This document shows positions 19,477 through 30,400 of a stretch of DNA of 64,000 nt, piece after piece. Under the pieces are notes generated by a model that was given only the letters and a program-made list of their open reading frames with translations, made no database searches and was not told where the DNA came from. The DNA is from Geitlerinema sp. PCC 7407. Its GTDB lineage: Bacteria > Cyanobacteriota > Cyanobacteriia > PCC-7407. Location of the stretch: assembly GCF_000317045.1 (NCBI RefSeq), contig NC_019703.1, positions 2,282,501 through 2,346,500 on the forward strand. Direction: 5' to 3'. Every line of letters starts with the position of its first letter. Positions within the stretch are counted from its first letter, which is position 1. The translations under genes and the position numbers were made by a program.

Positions 19477-20928
19477 TCAAACCACCGTTTGCAGATCCAC
19501 CGCCGCTTCGTTGAGCTTGTGCGTGCCCACTCGGGTCTGGCTAATCCCGCTCGCGGTCTGGACCGCTCCCTGGTTCAGCTGGTTCATCGCCTCGAGCACC
19601 TGCTGAATTGCGATCGCCTGCTGCTTTGCGTTGGCCGAAATCTGCTGGCTGCTGATCACGACGTGGTTGATCGCTTCCGCAACGCTCATGAAGTTGTCAG
19701 CCACAATCTGCACGGTCTGCACGCTCTGGTCGACGGTCTTGGTCCCTTCGTCGGTCACCATGACGGTGGAGTTGATCGAGTTCTGGACTTCGGTCACAAG
19801 TCCGCTGATCTTTTCGGCGGATTTGCGGCTCTGGTCTGCCAGTTTCCGGATCTCGGCCGCCACAACGGCAAATCCTTTGCCGGATTCTCCCGCTCGCACG
19901 GCTTCGACGGCGGCGTTGAGGGCCAGCATGTTGGTCTGGGTGGCGATGTCTCCCACGAGGCCAGAGATGCTCCCAATCTGGCTCGTTTGCTCGCTCAGTC
20001 GCAGAATCTGCTCGGCGATCGCTTCGACTTTATTCTTGAGCTGCTCCATGTCCGACAGCGTGTGGTCGACGACGGAGGTTCCTTTATCGGCTAGCGTCAG
20101 CACCTGCTGGGCGCTGCTCGCGGCCAGAGAGGCCTGGTCGGCAGACTGCTGGGAGGACATGTACAGCTCGTCCATGGTGGCGGTGGTCTGGCTCACTGAG
20201 GCTGCCTGCTGGCTAGCGATGCGCTCCTGCTCTTCTACGGTGGAAGCGATTTCTGAGGAAGAGCTGGCGATCGCGTTGGCGACTTCGTTGATGGGTCGAA
20301 TCACCCGCCGACTAATGAATACCAGCGTCCCCAGGGCCAAGGCGATCGCGATCGCCGTTCCCGCCAGGGAAACCACCGTAGACCAGTACTCCACCGCCTT
20401 AGCATCCTGATTGCGCTGCGCCAGCAGGCTATCTTCCCCCGCGAGCAGCGCCTTCAGCGCTTGCAAGAGCTCCTGGTTAATTTCAAAGTTGTCTGAGCCC
20501 ACCAAATCGATCGCAGCTTGGCGATTTCCGGCAAGAGCCAGTTCTAGGGCGCGATTAGACGCTTCGGCTTTCTTTTCATACGCAGCTTCGAATTCTCTGA
20601 AACGCTCTTGCTGCCCTGGAGTTGTTCCGATGAGTTTCCGCACCTCTGCCATCATCTGGGGAATATTCTCAAGCGACTCATCGCGTACCGCCAAAAACCT
20701 TGGCTGCCCAGTGAGGATATATCCACGCTGGGCAGCATCTCCCAAGGCAATATCTTCAGCAATCTGGGCGAGGCTTTCTTTGATTTCGTAGGTGTGCGTC
20801 ACCCAGCCCACCGCCCCCAAGAGCTGATTCATGGTGATTTTGGAGATGCTCCCCAGCAAAATCATCAGGACGATGACGGTTCCAAAGCTGATCCGCGTGA
20901 TTCGGCCTAGTTTCATTGCGCTTTGCAT
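19477..20928 (-). CDS. methyl-accepting chemotaxis protein (CHASE3-type), copy B
   Basis: This 483-aa paralogue of the downstream chemoreceptor starts at 20928 with AAGGAT 6 nt upstream. The layout is the same: TM1, CHASE3-like sensor, TM2 (around [17 protein letters not shown]) and the methyl-accepting domain. The last 275 or so residues match copy A exactly. The DNA differs at only about ten positions over about 820 bp, mostly silent. The N-terminal sensor differs substantially. It is 160 bp upstream of copy A and 24 bp downstream of a response-regulator gene, so the three are probably one operon. Confidence 0.92.
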   Translation of the reverse strand: MQSAMKLGRITRISFGTVIVLMILLGSISKITMNQLLGAVGWVTHTYEIKESLAQIAEDIALGDAAQRGYILTGQPRFLAVRDESLENIPQMMAEVRKLIGTTPGQQERFREFEAAYEKKAEASNRALELALAGNRQAAIDLVGSDNFEINQELLQALKALLAGEDSLLAQRNQDAKAVEYWSTVVSLAGTAIAIALALGTLVFISRRVIRPINEVANAIASSSSEIASTVEEQERIASQQAASVSQTTATMDELYMSSQQSADQASLAASSAQQVLTLADKGTSVVDHTLSDMEQLKNKVEAIAEQILRLSEQTSQIGSISGLVGDIATQTNMLALNAAVEAVRAGESGKGFAVVAAEIRKLADQSRKSAEKISGLVTEVQNSINSTVMVTDEGTKTVDQSVQTVQIVADNFMSVAEAINHVVISSQQISANAKQQAIAIQQVLEAMNQLNQGAVQTASGISQTRVGTHKLNEAAVDLQTVV

Positions 20929-20952
20929 AGCACTATCCTTGCCCAGGATCTT

Positions 20953-21348
20953 CTAGGAAGGAGCGTTGGGCAAGCTCCATCCCAAAATCGACGACACTTG
21001 CTTGGCAAGCAGAAGAGAGTTAAAAGGCTTGGCGATCGCCCCTACCACTCCCCAGCGTGAAAGCTGCTCAGCCGTCATCCAGTAGGTCTTGGCAGTCAGC
21101 AAAATCACCGGAATGCTCTGGTCCCTCAGATCGAGCTGCAACCGCCGCAAGAGACCCAGACCATCAACTTCTGTCGCCACCACATCCAAAATAATCGCAT
21201 CAACGTCGCTCAATTGAGCAGTTTGGAGATCGGGCTGTGCAGAGCTTGTTGCAATCACTTGCCACCCACCTAATGTCTCAAGACAGGTCTGAACAATTTC
21301 ACGAAGATGGATCTCATCGTTAATTAAAAGAATGCGCTTAGTGGCCAA
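20953..21348 (-). CDS. single-domain response regulator (CheY-like)
   Basis: This receiver protein is about 131 aa. TTG at 21348 is the likely start, since GAGGTG sits 6 nt upstream; the frame extends to an ATG at 21399. The phospho-acceptor Asp is in AIILDVVATEVDG, the conserved Lys in AIAKPFNS, and the switch Thr in VILLTAKTYW. The acidic pair appears as NDE rather than DDD. There is no output domain, so it probably acts by protein contact. It stands directly upstream of two chemoreceptor genes, which suggests a role in taxis signalling. Confidence 0.85.
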   Translation of the reverse strand: MATKRILLINDEIHLREIVQTCLETLGGWQVIATSSAQPDLQTAQLSDVDAIILDVVATEVDGLGLLRRLQLDLRDQSIPVILLTAKTYWMTAEQLSRWGVVGAIAKPFNSLLLAKQVSSILGWSLPNAPS

Positions 21349-22025
21349 CGGTGCCACCTCGCAAGAATGATAGAACAGGAAACATACACAACGCGGCAAG
21401 AAACCAATATTTGCACCTGCCCAAAATCCTAAAGAGAGAAAATAAAGAACGCCTCAAGACAGTTCTAAGCCAGTTCTCTCAGCTGGTTCTCCAGGATACA
21501 GATAGTCTTTGCTTTTACCTGGGATAGAAACAAACCTTCAGCTCTACTGAGAACCTCCAGAGGATTGCGCTATTTCTAGATTAGAAAATCAGAAAAATTA
21601 AAATCAGAGAAATTAAAATACGTCGCTTCTCTCGATCCAAAAGTAGAGATGTATCCAATCACTCCTAAACCCAGACCCGGGCGATCGCTCCTACGGCTTT
21701 TTTAGCTTTACAAAATAATTTTGGAGAATGCAAGCGGTTTTGGCGTCAGCGAAATGATGGAGACTTACCCGAAGATTGGCTGATTTAGCTCGTTTTAAGC
21801 ACCACAGCCCGTGGGCCTAAAGGCTCAAGCACCCTGCCATTAACCGAGAAAACGCTCCATGAAGGTTCAGTCTTAAAGTACCTAGGTTGCAAACTCCAAG
21901 CATCAAATCACGGTTTTTTGTGAAAAATCGTATTGCTTTGCCATTGATATTCACACAGGCGTGATATTTCCACACAGTTTTGGCTGCGCGCCCTTGGCAA
22001 CAAGCGCCTTGTTTGCCAGGGTTCC
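21349..22025. other. intergenic region (about 680 bp), no gene seen
   Basis: Between two minus-strand genes. It is AT-rich, with repeated AGTTCT/GGTTCTC words near 21450-21495, including CCAG...CTGG inverted repeats. Promoters for the response regulator-chemoreceptor operon are expected near 21400-21500 but none is clear. Confidence 0.4.
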
Positions 22026-24074
22026 TCAGACTCGGGAAACCAAAGCCGATTGGCTGACCGGCAGCGTAATCCGAAACTCAGTTCCTTTGCCGACCTTCGA
22101 GAAGCACTCTAGGGTCCCGCGATGAACTTCCTGAACCACTTGGTAGCTAATCGATAGACCCAAGCCCGTTCCTTTTCCCAGGGGTTTGGTCGTGAAGAAG
22201 GGTTCAAATAGACGCTTTTGCGTCTCTACGGGAATTCCTGGACCATTGTCAGATACAGAAATGCGCACGGTCTGGGGGCTAAGGGATCGCGTTTCTAGGG
22301 TAATCACGCCGCGATCGCCCGTCGCATACATATGATCCTCGAGAGCATCAATGGCATTACTCATTAGATTCATAAAAACTTGGTTGAGCTGGCCCGCATA
22401 GCACTCCACCAGAGGTAGCGCACTATAGTCTCGAATCACCTCGATCTCAGCGCGATCGGTTTTGGCCCGCAGACGATTGTGCAAGATCATCAGCGTGCTT
22501 TCGATGCCCTCATGGATATCTACGGCCTTGATTTCTGCCTCATCTAGGCGAGAGAAGTTGCGGAGAGATTTGACAATTTCTCGAATCCGCTGAGTCCCCA
22601 CCTGCATCGAGAGCAGCATCTTCGGCATATCGATGCGCAGAAAATCAAAATCGATCTCCTCCATCAGCGCTTGGATACTCGATGAGGGCGAGGGATTATC
22701 CTGCTGATAGAGATCTACCAGGGACAGTAGATCTTGCGTGTAGGTCGCAGTGTGCTGAAGGTTGCCATAGATAAAGTTGACCGGGTTGTTGATCTCGTGA
22801 GCTACCCCCGCTACGAGCTGTCCTAGAGAAGACATTTTTTCGGTTTGTACGAGCTGGGCCTGGGTGCGATGGAGATCATCGAGGGCCTGCTGGAGCTCCT
22901 GCGATCGCGCTCGGAGGGTTTGCTCCGACTCCCGCAAGATGGCCTCGGCGCGCCGCCGCTCCGCGACTTCTTCTGAGAGTTCGGCGGTTCGAGCCGCCAC
23001 CAAGGCCGAGATCTGGCTGGTTCTTTCGGTTGCTTGATAGAGATAGATCACCAAACCGCTCGTCACCAGCAGGCCAATCACCAGCATTGACTCTGCAAAC
23101 CAGTACTGCTGGCCAGCAAGATAGGCTGGAGTAGGCTGGAGCTGCAGCAGCCACTGGCGATCGGCGATCGTGACCCTAGTGGCGCACAGCGAGCGATCGC
23201 AGCCGACGGTACGCTCCGGCGATTGCGGAAAATCTTTGTCCAAGATCGTTTGGATCGTCTGGGTCTCAGCATTGTAAAAAGCCAGAAAGCGGTTTTGGGG
23301 CTGCTTGGCCTGAAGATCGACCAAATGGAAATTGAGATCCGTCACATTGAGCCCCGCGATCGCCGTCTCCAAAATTTCGGGGATCGAGTAAACCCCCACA
23401 AAAATTCCCCGAAAACTCTGCTTACGCTCCGCCAGGGTAGACGGACTCGACTCAGCAGCATAGATCGGATGAGCCAAAATAAACCCCACAGAGTTTTTGG
23501 CAATCAGGGTGATCCGATCCGTCACCGCAGGCCTGCCGCTGTCGCGTGCCTGAACTAGGGCCCCAAAACGCTCAGGATTAGACCCAAAGTCAAACCCTAA
23601 TACTCCCTCGATCTCCGGCAGAGGCTCTGCATAGGCAATCGGGTAATACATGGGGCGATCGCGGACTGGCTGGGGCTGGCCCTCAGCATCCATTTGATAA
23701 ATCTGGAAACTGTCCATGCCCTCAGCTTGGCGCGCCTGCTCAAACTGCGATCGCTCCCTCAAAGACACGGGAACCACCCAGTTCTGGGCATAGAGCCCGT
23801 CATAGCGCTTAAAAAATGACTGCGCTAGCTTCTGAAATTGCGTCTTGTTCAGGTCTCGATTGGCGGCATGAAACGCCTCAAAAGCATAAGAAATAGACGA
23901 ATAGTCATCGAGTCTGACCTGCAGCGCTTTGGTAATCGTGTTCGAGCGCCGCTCAAACGCTGCTTGAGCGCGCTCTTGTTCCCACTGTTCGAGGGTGGTG
24001 CTAGTGCTCACCGAAAGAGCAACTCCCAAAAGGAGAGTCAGCAATGCTGGAAAGTGACGTCGCGTGAATCTCAT
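22026..24074 (-). CDS. CHASE-domain membrane sensor histidine kinase
   Basis: This is about 682 aa from the ATG at 24074; the frame is open a further 99 bp upstream. TM1 (about 8-26) and TM2 (about 325-346) enclose a periplasmic CHASE domain with the typical run NWVVPVSLRERSQFE and GVLGFDFGSNPERF. CHASE domains sense small extracellular ligands. A coiled coil leads to HisKA (GQLVAGVAHEINNPVNF) and the HATPase (N box NLMSNAIDAL, G box KGTGLGLSISYQVV). The HEINNP H-box marks the NtrB/cyanobacterial class. It has no receiver and no adjacent regulator, so it is an orphan. Confidence 0.92.
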   Translation of the reverse strand: MRFTRRHFPALLTLLLGVALSVSTSTTLEQWEQERAQAAFERRSNTITKALQVRLDDYSSISYAFEAFHAANRDLNKTQFQKLAQSFFKRYDGLYAQNWVVPVSLRERSQFEQARQAEGMDSFQIYQMDAEGQPQPVRDRPMYYPIAYAEPLPEIEGVLGFDFGSNPERFGALVQARDSGRPAVTDRITLIAKNSVGFILAHPIYAAESSPSTLAERKQSFRGIFVGVYSIPEILETAIAGLNVTDLNFHLVDLQAKQPQNRFLAFYNAETQTIQTILDKDFPQSPERTVGCDRSLCATRVTIADRQWLLQLQPTPAYLAGQQYWFAESMLVIGLLVTSGLVIYLYQATERTSQISALVAARTAELSEEVAERRRAEAILRESEQTLRARSQELQQALDDLHRTQAQLVQTEKMSSLGQLVAGVAHEINNPVNFIYGNLQHTATYTQDLLSLVDLYQQDNPSPSSSIQALMEEIDFDFLRIDMPKMLLSMQVGTQRIREIVKSLRNFSRLDEAEIKAVDIHEGIESTLMILHNRLRAKTDRAEIEVIRDYSALPLVECYAGQLNQVFMNLMSNAIDALEDHMYATGDRGVITLETRSLSPQTVRISVSDNGPGIPVETQKRLFEPFFTTKPLGKGTGLGLSISYQVVQEVHRGTLECFSKVGKGTEFRITLPVSQSALVSRV

Positions 24075-24237
24075 GATAGTTTCGACCGGCGCAAGATCCC
24101 ATGGATGTTTTGAGGATGCCCAGAGATAACAGAAATGTAAGTAATGCTTAAATAAACGAAATTTTGCAAACAAATATGAAGCGATCGCCGACGAAACCCT
24201 CCATTGCTAGAGGACACTCTCGATCATTGCCAACTAC

Positions 24238-24266
24238 TAGCGCAGCCCGATGGGACAGGCTGCGCT
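24238..24266. repeat. 9-bp stem-loop downstream of kinase gene
   Basis: AGCGCAGCC (24239-24247) pairs with GGCTGCGCT (24258-24266) over a 10-nt loop, within the 24075-24505 intergenic stretch. No T-run follows, so it is not a standard terminator. The rest of this intergenic stretch holds no supported gene. Confidence 0.5.
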
Positions 24267-24505
24267 GCTATGACTAGCTAGAAAAATTTCGCTGGGAAGT
24301 ATCGGTCGTGAGGCTGGGGAACACGGGCGATCGCTCGTTCTGTTGCGCGAACAGACCAAATATACCGAAGAGCGATCGCGCAACACTGCCTTATCTGGCG
24401 ATTATATCCCCCTTTAAAGAATTGTCTGTATCTTCTTGGCCAGACGCTTTATGGCTTTGGCACAGCGGACTGCATCCCAGCAGAAATACTCCAGCGCAAA
24501 ACCCT

Positions 24506-25021
24506 TTAGGCCGCAGCAGACTCATAAGTCAGCTGCACCAATCCGGTCTCAAAAGTATGGTGGTCTATCAGCGTCAGCGGGATCTCCGGCAGCGGCCCCA
24601 GAAAAAGCGGCAACCCTTCACCCAACACCACCGGGTGAATCGAGAGAATGAGCCGATCAACCAGCTTCGCCGCCAAAAGCTCGCGCACCAGCACCGCACC
24701 CCCCACTAGCCAAATATCGCCACCCGGACGCCCTTTCAGGTCCCGCACAAAGGACGCCGGCTCCTGGGCAACAAAGTTGACCTGTTCAGTGCGATCGCGC
24801 TGGCCCCGAGAGAAAACATAGGCCTCCTTGGTTCCGTAGGGATATTCGCCAAAGGTGAGCAGCTGTTCGTAGGTTCGCCGCCCCATTAGGAGGGTCTCGA
24901 TCTCGTCAAAAAATGCTGTATATCCATAGTCCTGATCGGTAAAAAGCCAGTCTACCTCGCCATTTTTGCGAGCGATGTAGCCATCTAGACTCGTGGCAAT
25001 AAATAAGTTGATCGTGCGCAT
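24506..25021 (-). CDS. dihydrofolate-reductase-family protein (RibD C-terminal-like)
   Basis: This 171-aa protein is of the DHFR/RibD-C superfamily (YwjB/YyaP type). The N-terminus INLFIATSLDGYIARKNGEVDWL is the family hallmark. MGRRTYEQLL and DIWLVGGAVLVRELL correspond to the NADPH-binding segments. Such proteins are NADPH reductases of undefined substrate and do not replace FolA. It ends close to an A/T-rich stretch and stands alone between two unrelated genes. Confidence 0.88.
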   Translation of the reverse strand: MRTINLFIATSLDGYIARKNGEVDWLFTDQDYGYTAFFDEIETLLMGRRTYEQLLTFGEYPYGTKEAYVFSRGQRDRTEQVNFVAQEPASFVRDLKGRPGGDIWLVGGAVLVRELLAAKLVDRLILSIHPVVLGEGLPLFLGPLPEIPLTLIDHHTFETGLVQLTYESAAA

Positions 25022-25486
25022 CAGCAGTCTCTAAGAACCATTCGATAGAAAGGAGAACCGCAAGACTACAGCGCGATCGACCAGGATTCCTGAAAGGCCG
25101 TGACCTTCTATGGGTTCTCAGGCCTGAGAAATTTTCATTTTGACTAGAAATTTGGCTTAAAGGGGACTGTTGCCAGACCCTGCGCGGAGAGAGTCCCCCT
25201 TGCGCCAAGACATTCTGCAACAGACCCTCCGAAAAAATCGCATTTGGGCAATCCCATGGGAACACTCTAGGGTGAGTTTGGCGGCAAAGCTGGCCTAGAA
25301 CAGACCGCGTGTTGACCCTAAAACGGGTTTCGACACCGCTTACGCTCTGCGGTCTGAATCCGCTGCTTTTCCCAAAGCAGCGCAATCTCAAGCCTGGACA
25401 AGATATGCAGGCGATCGCCCCAGCCCCTCCTTGCAAGGCGCTTTGTCTACCACCTCCTTCCCTCCCAGCCCTGTTGTTGTTGTGAC

Positions 25487-27334
25487 ATGAGCGACAATCT
25501 CCACGATCCGCAGCGGGTCAAAGCCCTCATCGATTACCACATTCTCGATACGCCCCCCGAGCTGGCGTTTGACGACATTGTCAAACTAGCGGCGACCATC
25601 TGCCATACACCTGTCTCGCTGATTACATTGGTCGATTCGCGGCGGCAATGGTTCAAGGCCAAATTCGGCATGGCGGATCTCCAAGAGCTGCCCCTAGAGC
25701 CCGGATTTTGCCCTCTGGTTGTCGAAGAAGGCAAATTTCTGCTGATCCCCGACACCCGCGCCCACAGCGTCCACGCCGAAAATATCGTGGTGCGCAGCGC
25801 GCCCCACGTGCGCTTCTACGCGGCGACGCCGCTGATCAGCCCCCACGGCCAAGTCTTGGGCACTCTGTGCGTGCTGGACTTCGCGCCGCACCAGCTGAGC
25901 GCTGAGCAGATCGAAGCCCTCGAAGCCCTCGGTCGTCAGGTCATTAGTCAAATGGAGCTGCGCCGCCAAGCGGTTGCGCTGACCGAGGCGCTGCGGGAGC
26001 GGCAGACCATCCAGCGAGAGATCGAGATCCAGGCCCACCGCGAAAAACTCTCCCACCAGATCACGCGGCACATTCGCGACACTCTGGATATGGATGTGAT
26101 TGTGCAGGCGGCTCTAGAGGAGCTCGGCAGGCACCTACAGGTCGATCGCTGCTACTTTGCCCACTATGCCGCTGCCGGATGGGTCGTCACCCACAGCTTT
26201 GCTCAGACGGGCGTCGCGCTGGGCTTGGGCAACAGTGGTCCTTTTCGCTCCTTCAACAGCCCTGTGCGCAACCTGAAACATACAGTCGTTGTGGTGAATG
26301 ACGGCGAGCAGTATGACCTGCTGGGGTGGCGGGAGGATGTGCTGGTTCAGGGGGCTAGGAGCTGGATTTTGGTGCCGACTTATCTGGAGGAGAAGCTGTT
26401 TGGGGTGATCTGCTGCCATCAGTGCGATCGCCAGCGCCAGTGGCAAACCGCCGACATCGAGCTGGTGCGCCACGTAGCCGACCAGCTATCCATCGCGGGG
26501 CAGCACGCCCAGCACTATCGGCGCAGTCAGGTCTACGGCCAGGAGCTCGAAACCCTGGTCGAGCAGCGAACGCGGGATCTGGCGATCGCCCTGAGAGAGG
26601 CCCAGCGCGCCAACACCTACAAGTCCGAATTTCTGACGGGGGTCAGTCACGAGCTGCGCACGCCCCTCACCACGATTTTGGGCTTTGCTCGTTTACTCCA
26701 TGAGCAGTTTTATGGAGATCTCAACGAAAAACAGCAGCAGTACATTGGGCTCATCTGCGAAAGTGGTCAGCATCTGTTGAACTTGATCAACGATCTGCTA
26801 GATCTCAGTAGATTAGATGCAGGACACACCGACTTGAGCTATCAGGTCGCCAGCCCCGTCGACCTCTGCGAACAAACCATCGAGCTGCTTTCCCAAAAGG
26901 CTATCGAACAGTCGATTCATCTCCATTTCAAATATCAGTTACCCAGCCATCAACAGTTAGTTCTTTTAGAGACTCGTTTAGTGTTTCAAATTCTAGTCAA
27001 CCTGGTTTCTAACGCCCTGAAGTTCACGCCAGCCGGCGGGGAGGTAGAGGTTCATTTAGCCGTGCTAGATCATATGTTATGCTTCACGGTCACTGATACA
27101 GGCATTGGCATTCCCCGAGATTACCAAGACCGGATTTTTGATCCGTTTTATCAGGTCAATAATCCCGCACGAAAGCGATCGGATGGGACCGGATTAGGAC
27201 TGTCATTGTGCAAGCGCTTCGCGGAGCTGATGTCAGGAGCGATCGAGTTTGAGTCGCAAGAAGGTGTCGGCAGCAAATTCTGGCTGCGGCTGCCCTTTCA
27301 GCCTCTGGAGATTCCCCCTCAGCTAACGGCCTAA
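25487..27334 (+). CDS. cytosolic sensor kinase GAF-GAF-HisKA-HATPase
   Basis: This 615-aa protein has an N-terminal GAF domain with LEPGFCPLVVEEG, a pattern common in bacterial GAF sensors (about 25-160). The second GAF (about 195-345) contains VDRCYFAHY and FGVICCHQC, the latter as in phytochrome-like GAFs. No conserved bilin-attachment Cys-His is obvious. HisKA has TGVSHELRTPLTT. The HATPase has NLVSNALKFTPAGG and GTGLGLSLCKRFAEL. It is followed by a diguanylate cyclase gene about 140 bp downstream on the same strand, a possible functional pair. No ribosome binding site is clear at the ATG. Confidence 0.9.
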   Translation: MSDNLHDPQRVKALIDYHILDTPPELAFDDIVKLAATICHTPVSLITLVDSRRQWFKAKFGMADLQELPLEPGFCPLVVEEGKFLLIPDTRAHSVHAENIVVRSAPHVRFYAATPLISPHGQVLGTLCVLDFAPHQLSAEQIEALEALGRQVISQMELRRQAVALTEALRERQTIQREIEIQAHREKLSHQITRHIRDTLDMDVIVQAALEELGRHLQVDRCYFAHYAAAGWVVTHSFAQTGVALGLGNSGPFRSFNSPVRNLKHTVVVVNDGEQYDLLGWREDVLVQGARSWILVPTYLEEKLFGVICCHQCDRQRQWQTADIELVRHVADQLSIAGQHAQHYRRSQVYGQELETLVEQRTRDLAIALREAQRANTYKSEFLTGVSHELRTPLTTILGFARLLHEQFYGDLNEKQQQYIGLICESGQHLLNLINDLLDLSRLDAGHTDLSYQVASPVDLCEQTIELLSQKAIEQSIHLHFKYQLPSHQQLVLLETRLVFQILVNLVSNALKFTPAGGEVEVHLAVLDHMLCFTVTDTGIGIPRDYQDRIFDPFYQVNNPARKRSDGTGLGLSLCKRFAELMSGAIEFESQEGVGSKFWLRLPFQPLEIPPQLTA

Positions 27335-27471
27335 AACCGAGGGTTTGGCCAAGGGGAATGATTCGGGGAATGATTCTTGGAGCGGCCCTAGGGGTCGGTT
27401 CAGGCGGTTGACCCTAGGGGTCTCCTTTGATCCAAATCCACGCGCTTTTTGCTGCCTGCCGTATCTTTTGT

Positions 27472-30400
27472 ATGGACTTTATCTCCCGCTTGTTTCGATC
27501 GGTGTCTTGTCGCTGGGTGATTGCCCTGGGGCTCAGCTCGGCGAGCCTAGGGGCGCTGCTGGCGGTGGCATGGCATCTGCGCTGGTCCAGGGTGCTTCAG
27601 ATTTGGCCGGAGGCGCCCCCAATCCGCTACAACATGGCGATCGCGCTGGTGCTGGGGGGCTTTGCCCTGACGGCCAATGCTTTGGGCTATCGGCGCTGGG
27701 CGCGGGGTCTGGGCGGGGCGATCGCCGTTTTGGGGCTGCTGGTGCTGATAGAGCACCTTTTGCAGATAGACCTGGGGATTGATCAGTATTTTGTCGAGGA
27801 CTATCTGTCGCGGCCGCCCGCGCCGCACTTGGCGTGGCGACCGCTCGAGAGCGTGCCGGGGCGGCTGTCCCCCTACAGCGCCCTAGGGCTGCTGCTGCTG
27901 GGCGTGGCGAATTTTAGCTTGACGGCGGGGCGGCGGCGGGTGAGTGCGGCGATCGCCAGCTTTGCGGCAGTGGGAGCGGTGGCCATCGGCAGCGCGGCTC
28001 TGGTGGGATACCTCAGCGGCGTGATCGACCTGGGCAGCTGGGGCCAGCTCACGGGGGTATCCATTCTGTCCGCTGTGGGGCTGCTTCTGCTGGGCACTGG
28101 AACTTTGCTACTGGCCTTTTCGGCGGGGCGGCCTTATCCCCTGCCCCTGCGCTGGCTGCCCTGGCTCGCGGCCACCGGCGTCCTGCAATTTCACGTGTTT
28201 ATGTGTCAGGCAACGGCGATCTGGGAAACCAGCCAGACCAGCTCTCCTTCCCTGGCGGCGGCCTTTAGGCTGCCGAGTCTGCGCGCTGAGGTGCTCAATG
28301 GGGTGCTGACGACGGTTGGCACGTTTTTGCTGATGCATTTCGCGACCAAGGCGCGCCAGCAGGCGCGGGAGCTGAGCCGTGAGATCTGGGAGCGGCGACA
28401 GATCGAGCAGCGGCTGCTGAGCCAGCGCCAGCGCAGTCGGGCAATTTTCGATCAGACGTTTCAGGTGATCGGGCTGCTGGCGGCGGACGGGACGCTGCGG
28501 GAGGCCAATTCTCAGCTGCTGGGCCTGCTGGGGTGCTCCCCCGAAGCCGTGATCGGGCGATCGCTGTGGGAGGTGGCCCAGTGGGACGGGGAGGTGGAGC
28601 CGCTGCTGCGCCAGGCGATCGCCGAGGCGCTGGCGGGCAGGGTGGTGCGCCACGAGCTGCGGCTGGTAAACGGTCAGGGCAAAATGCTTGATCTCGATTG
28701 GTCCCTCAAGCCGCTGGTCCTGCCGAATGTGGCCGAGACGCTGCTGATTTTGGAGGGGCGCGACATCACTGAGGCCAAGGGCGTTGAGGCAGAGCTGCGC
28801 ACCAGCAAGTATTTCATTGAGCAGGTGACCGACAATTCGCCGGAGCTTTTGTATATTTTTGACCTGCACCAAGGACGCAATATCTATATCAATCGCTATG
28901 TTTCTACGGCCCTGGGCTATACGCCCGAGGAGGTCAAAGACCGGGGCAGCGAGTTTTTTGCCAATATTTTCCATCCGGAGGACATACCAGGCATCCAGGC
29001 GGTTTTTCAGTACGAGCTGACGATGGCGGACGGCGAGGTGTGTGAGCACGAGTACCGCATGCGCCGGGCAGACGGGACTTGGCGCTGGATGCGATCGCGG
29101 GAGGTGGTGTTTGCGCGGGAGCCCACGGGGCGGCCATCCCAGATTTTGGGCATCGCCACAGACGTGACGGAGCGCAAGGCCCTCGAAACGGCGCTGCGAG
29201 CCTCGAAGGCGCAGATTGATGATGTGCTCAACAGCACGATCGCCGGCATTACGCGCTTTCGGCTGTTTGGCGATCGCTCCTTTCAGTACGAGTTTTGCTC
29301 CCAGGGCAACACGGTGGTGTTTGGGTTTTCTGCCGAGGAGATGCTGGAGAGCCCCATGCTGTGGTTTTCTCGCATCTTTCCAGAGGATCGCCCGATCGTG
29401 CGGGAGGCCCTCAACCAGGCTCTAGCGGGACAGTCCCACAGCTTTGCCTACCGATTTCATCACAAAGACGGCTCGCTGCGCTGGATTGCAACGACCTTCA
29501 CCTCACGCTGGGATGGGGAGGCCGAGTGCTGGCTGGTGACGGGCTTTAGCCACGACATCAGCGATCGCAAGCAGGCCGAGGAGCTGGTGGTGCGATCGCG
29601 CGACTTTTATCTGACGCTGCTGGAGACCTTCCCCACGCTGATCTGGAAGGCCGACCTGACCACCGGGGTCATTTATTTCAACCAGTCCTGGCTCCAGTTT
29701 CGGGGGCGCACGCTGGAGCAGGAGCAGGGCGACGGCTGGCTAGACGGCGTTCACCCAGAAGATCGCGATCGCTGCCGGAGAACCTACCTGGAGGCCTTTG
29801 CTGAGCGACGCGCCTTTGAGATGGAGTACCGGATTTTGCGCTGGGACGGCGAATACCGCTGGCTGATGGACTTTGGCAGCCCCTTTAGGGACATCGAGGG
29901 CAACTTCGCAGGCTTCATCGGCTCGTGCTACGACGTGACCGAGCGCCGCCTCGCCGAAGAAAAGCTGCGCCAGAGCGAGCAGCAGTTTCGCGCGCTGATC
30001 GAAGATCTCCAGGTGGGCGTTTTGCTCACGGGGCCGCAGGCCGAAGCGCTGGTGTTTAACTCGGCGGCCCTGCGGCTGCTGGGCCTGAGCGAAGACCAGA
30101 TGATGAGGAAAACGTCTTTTGATCCGCGCTGGCAGGTGATTCACGAAGATGGCGCACCCTTTCCGGCGCCAGAGCATCCGGTGCCGGTGGCGATCGCCAC
30201 CGGCCAGCCCGTGCGCAATGTGGTGATGGGCATTTACCGGGGAGACGACTCTCTGGTGTGGATTTTGGTCAATGCTGAACCCCAGCTAAGCAACAATGGC
30301 AGCGTTCGCCAGGTGCTCTGCACTTTTAGCGATATCACCGAGCGCAAACAGATCGAAGAGATGCTGCGCCACCAGGCTGAGCGGGAAAAACTCCTCGGCA

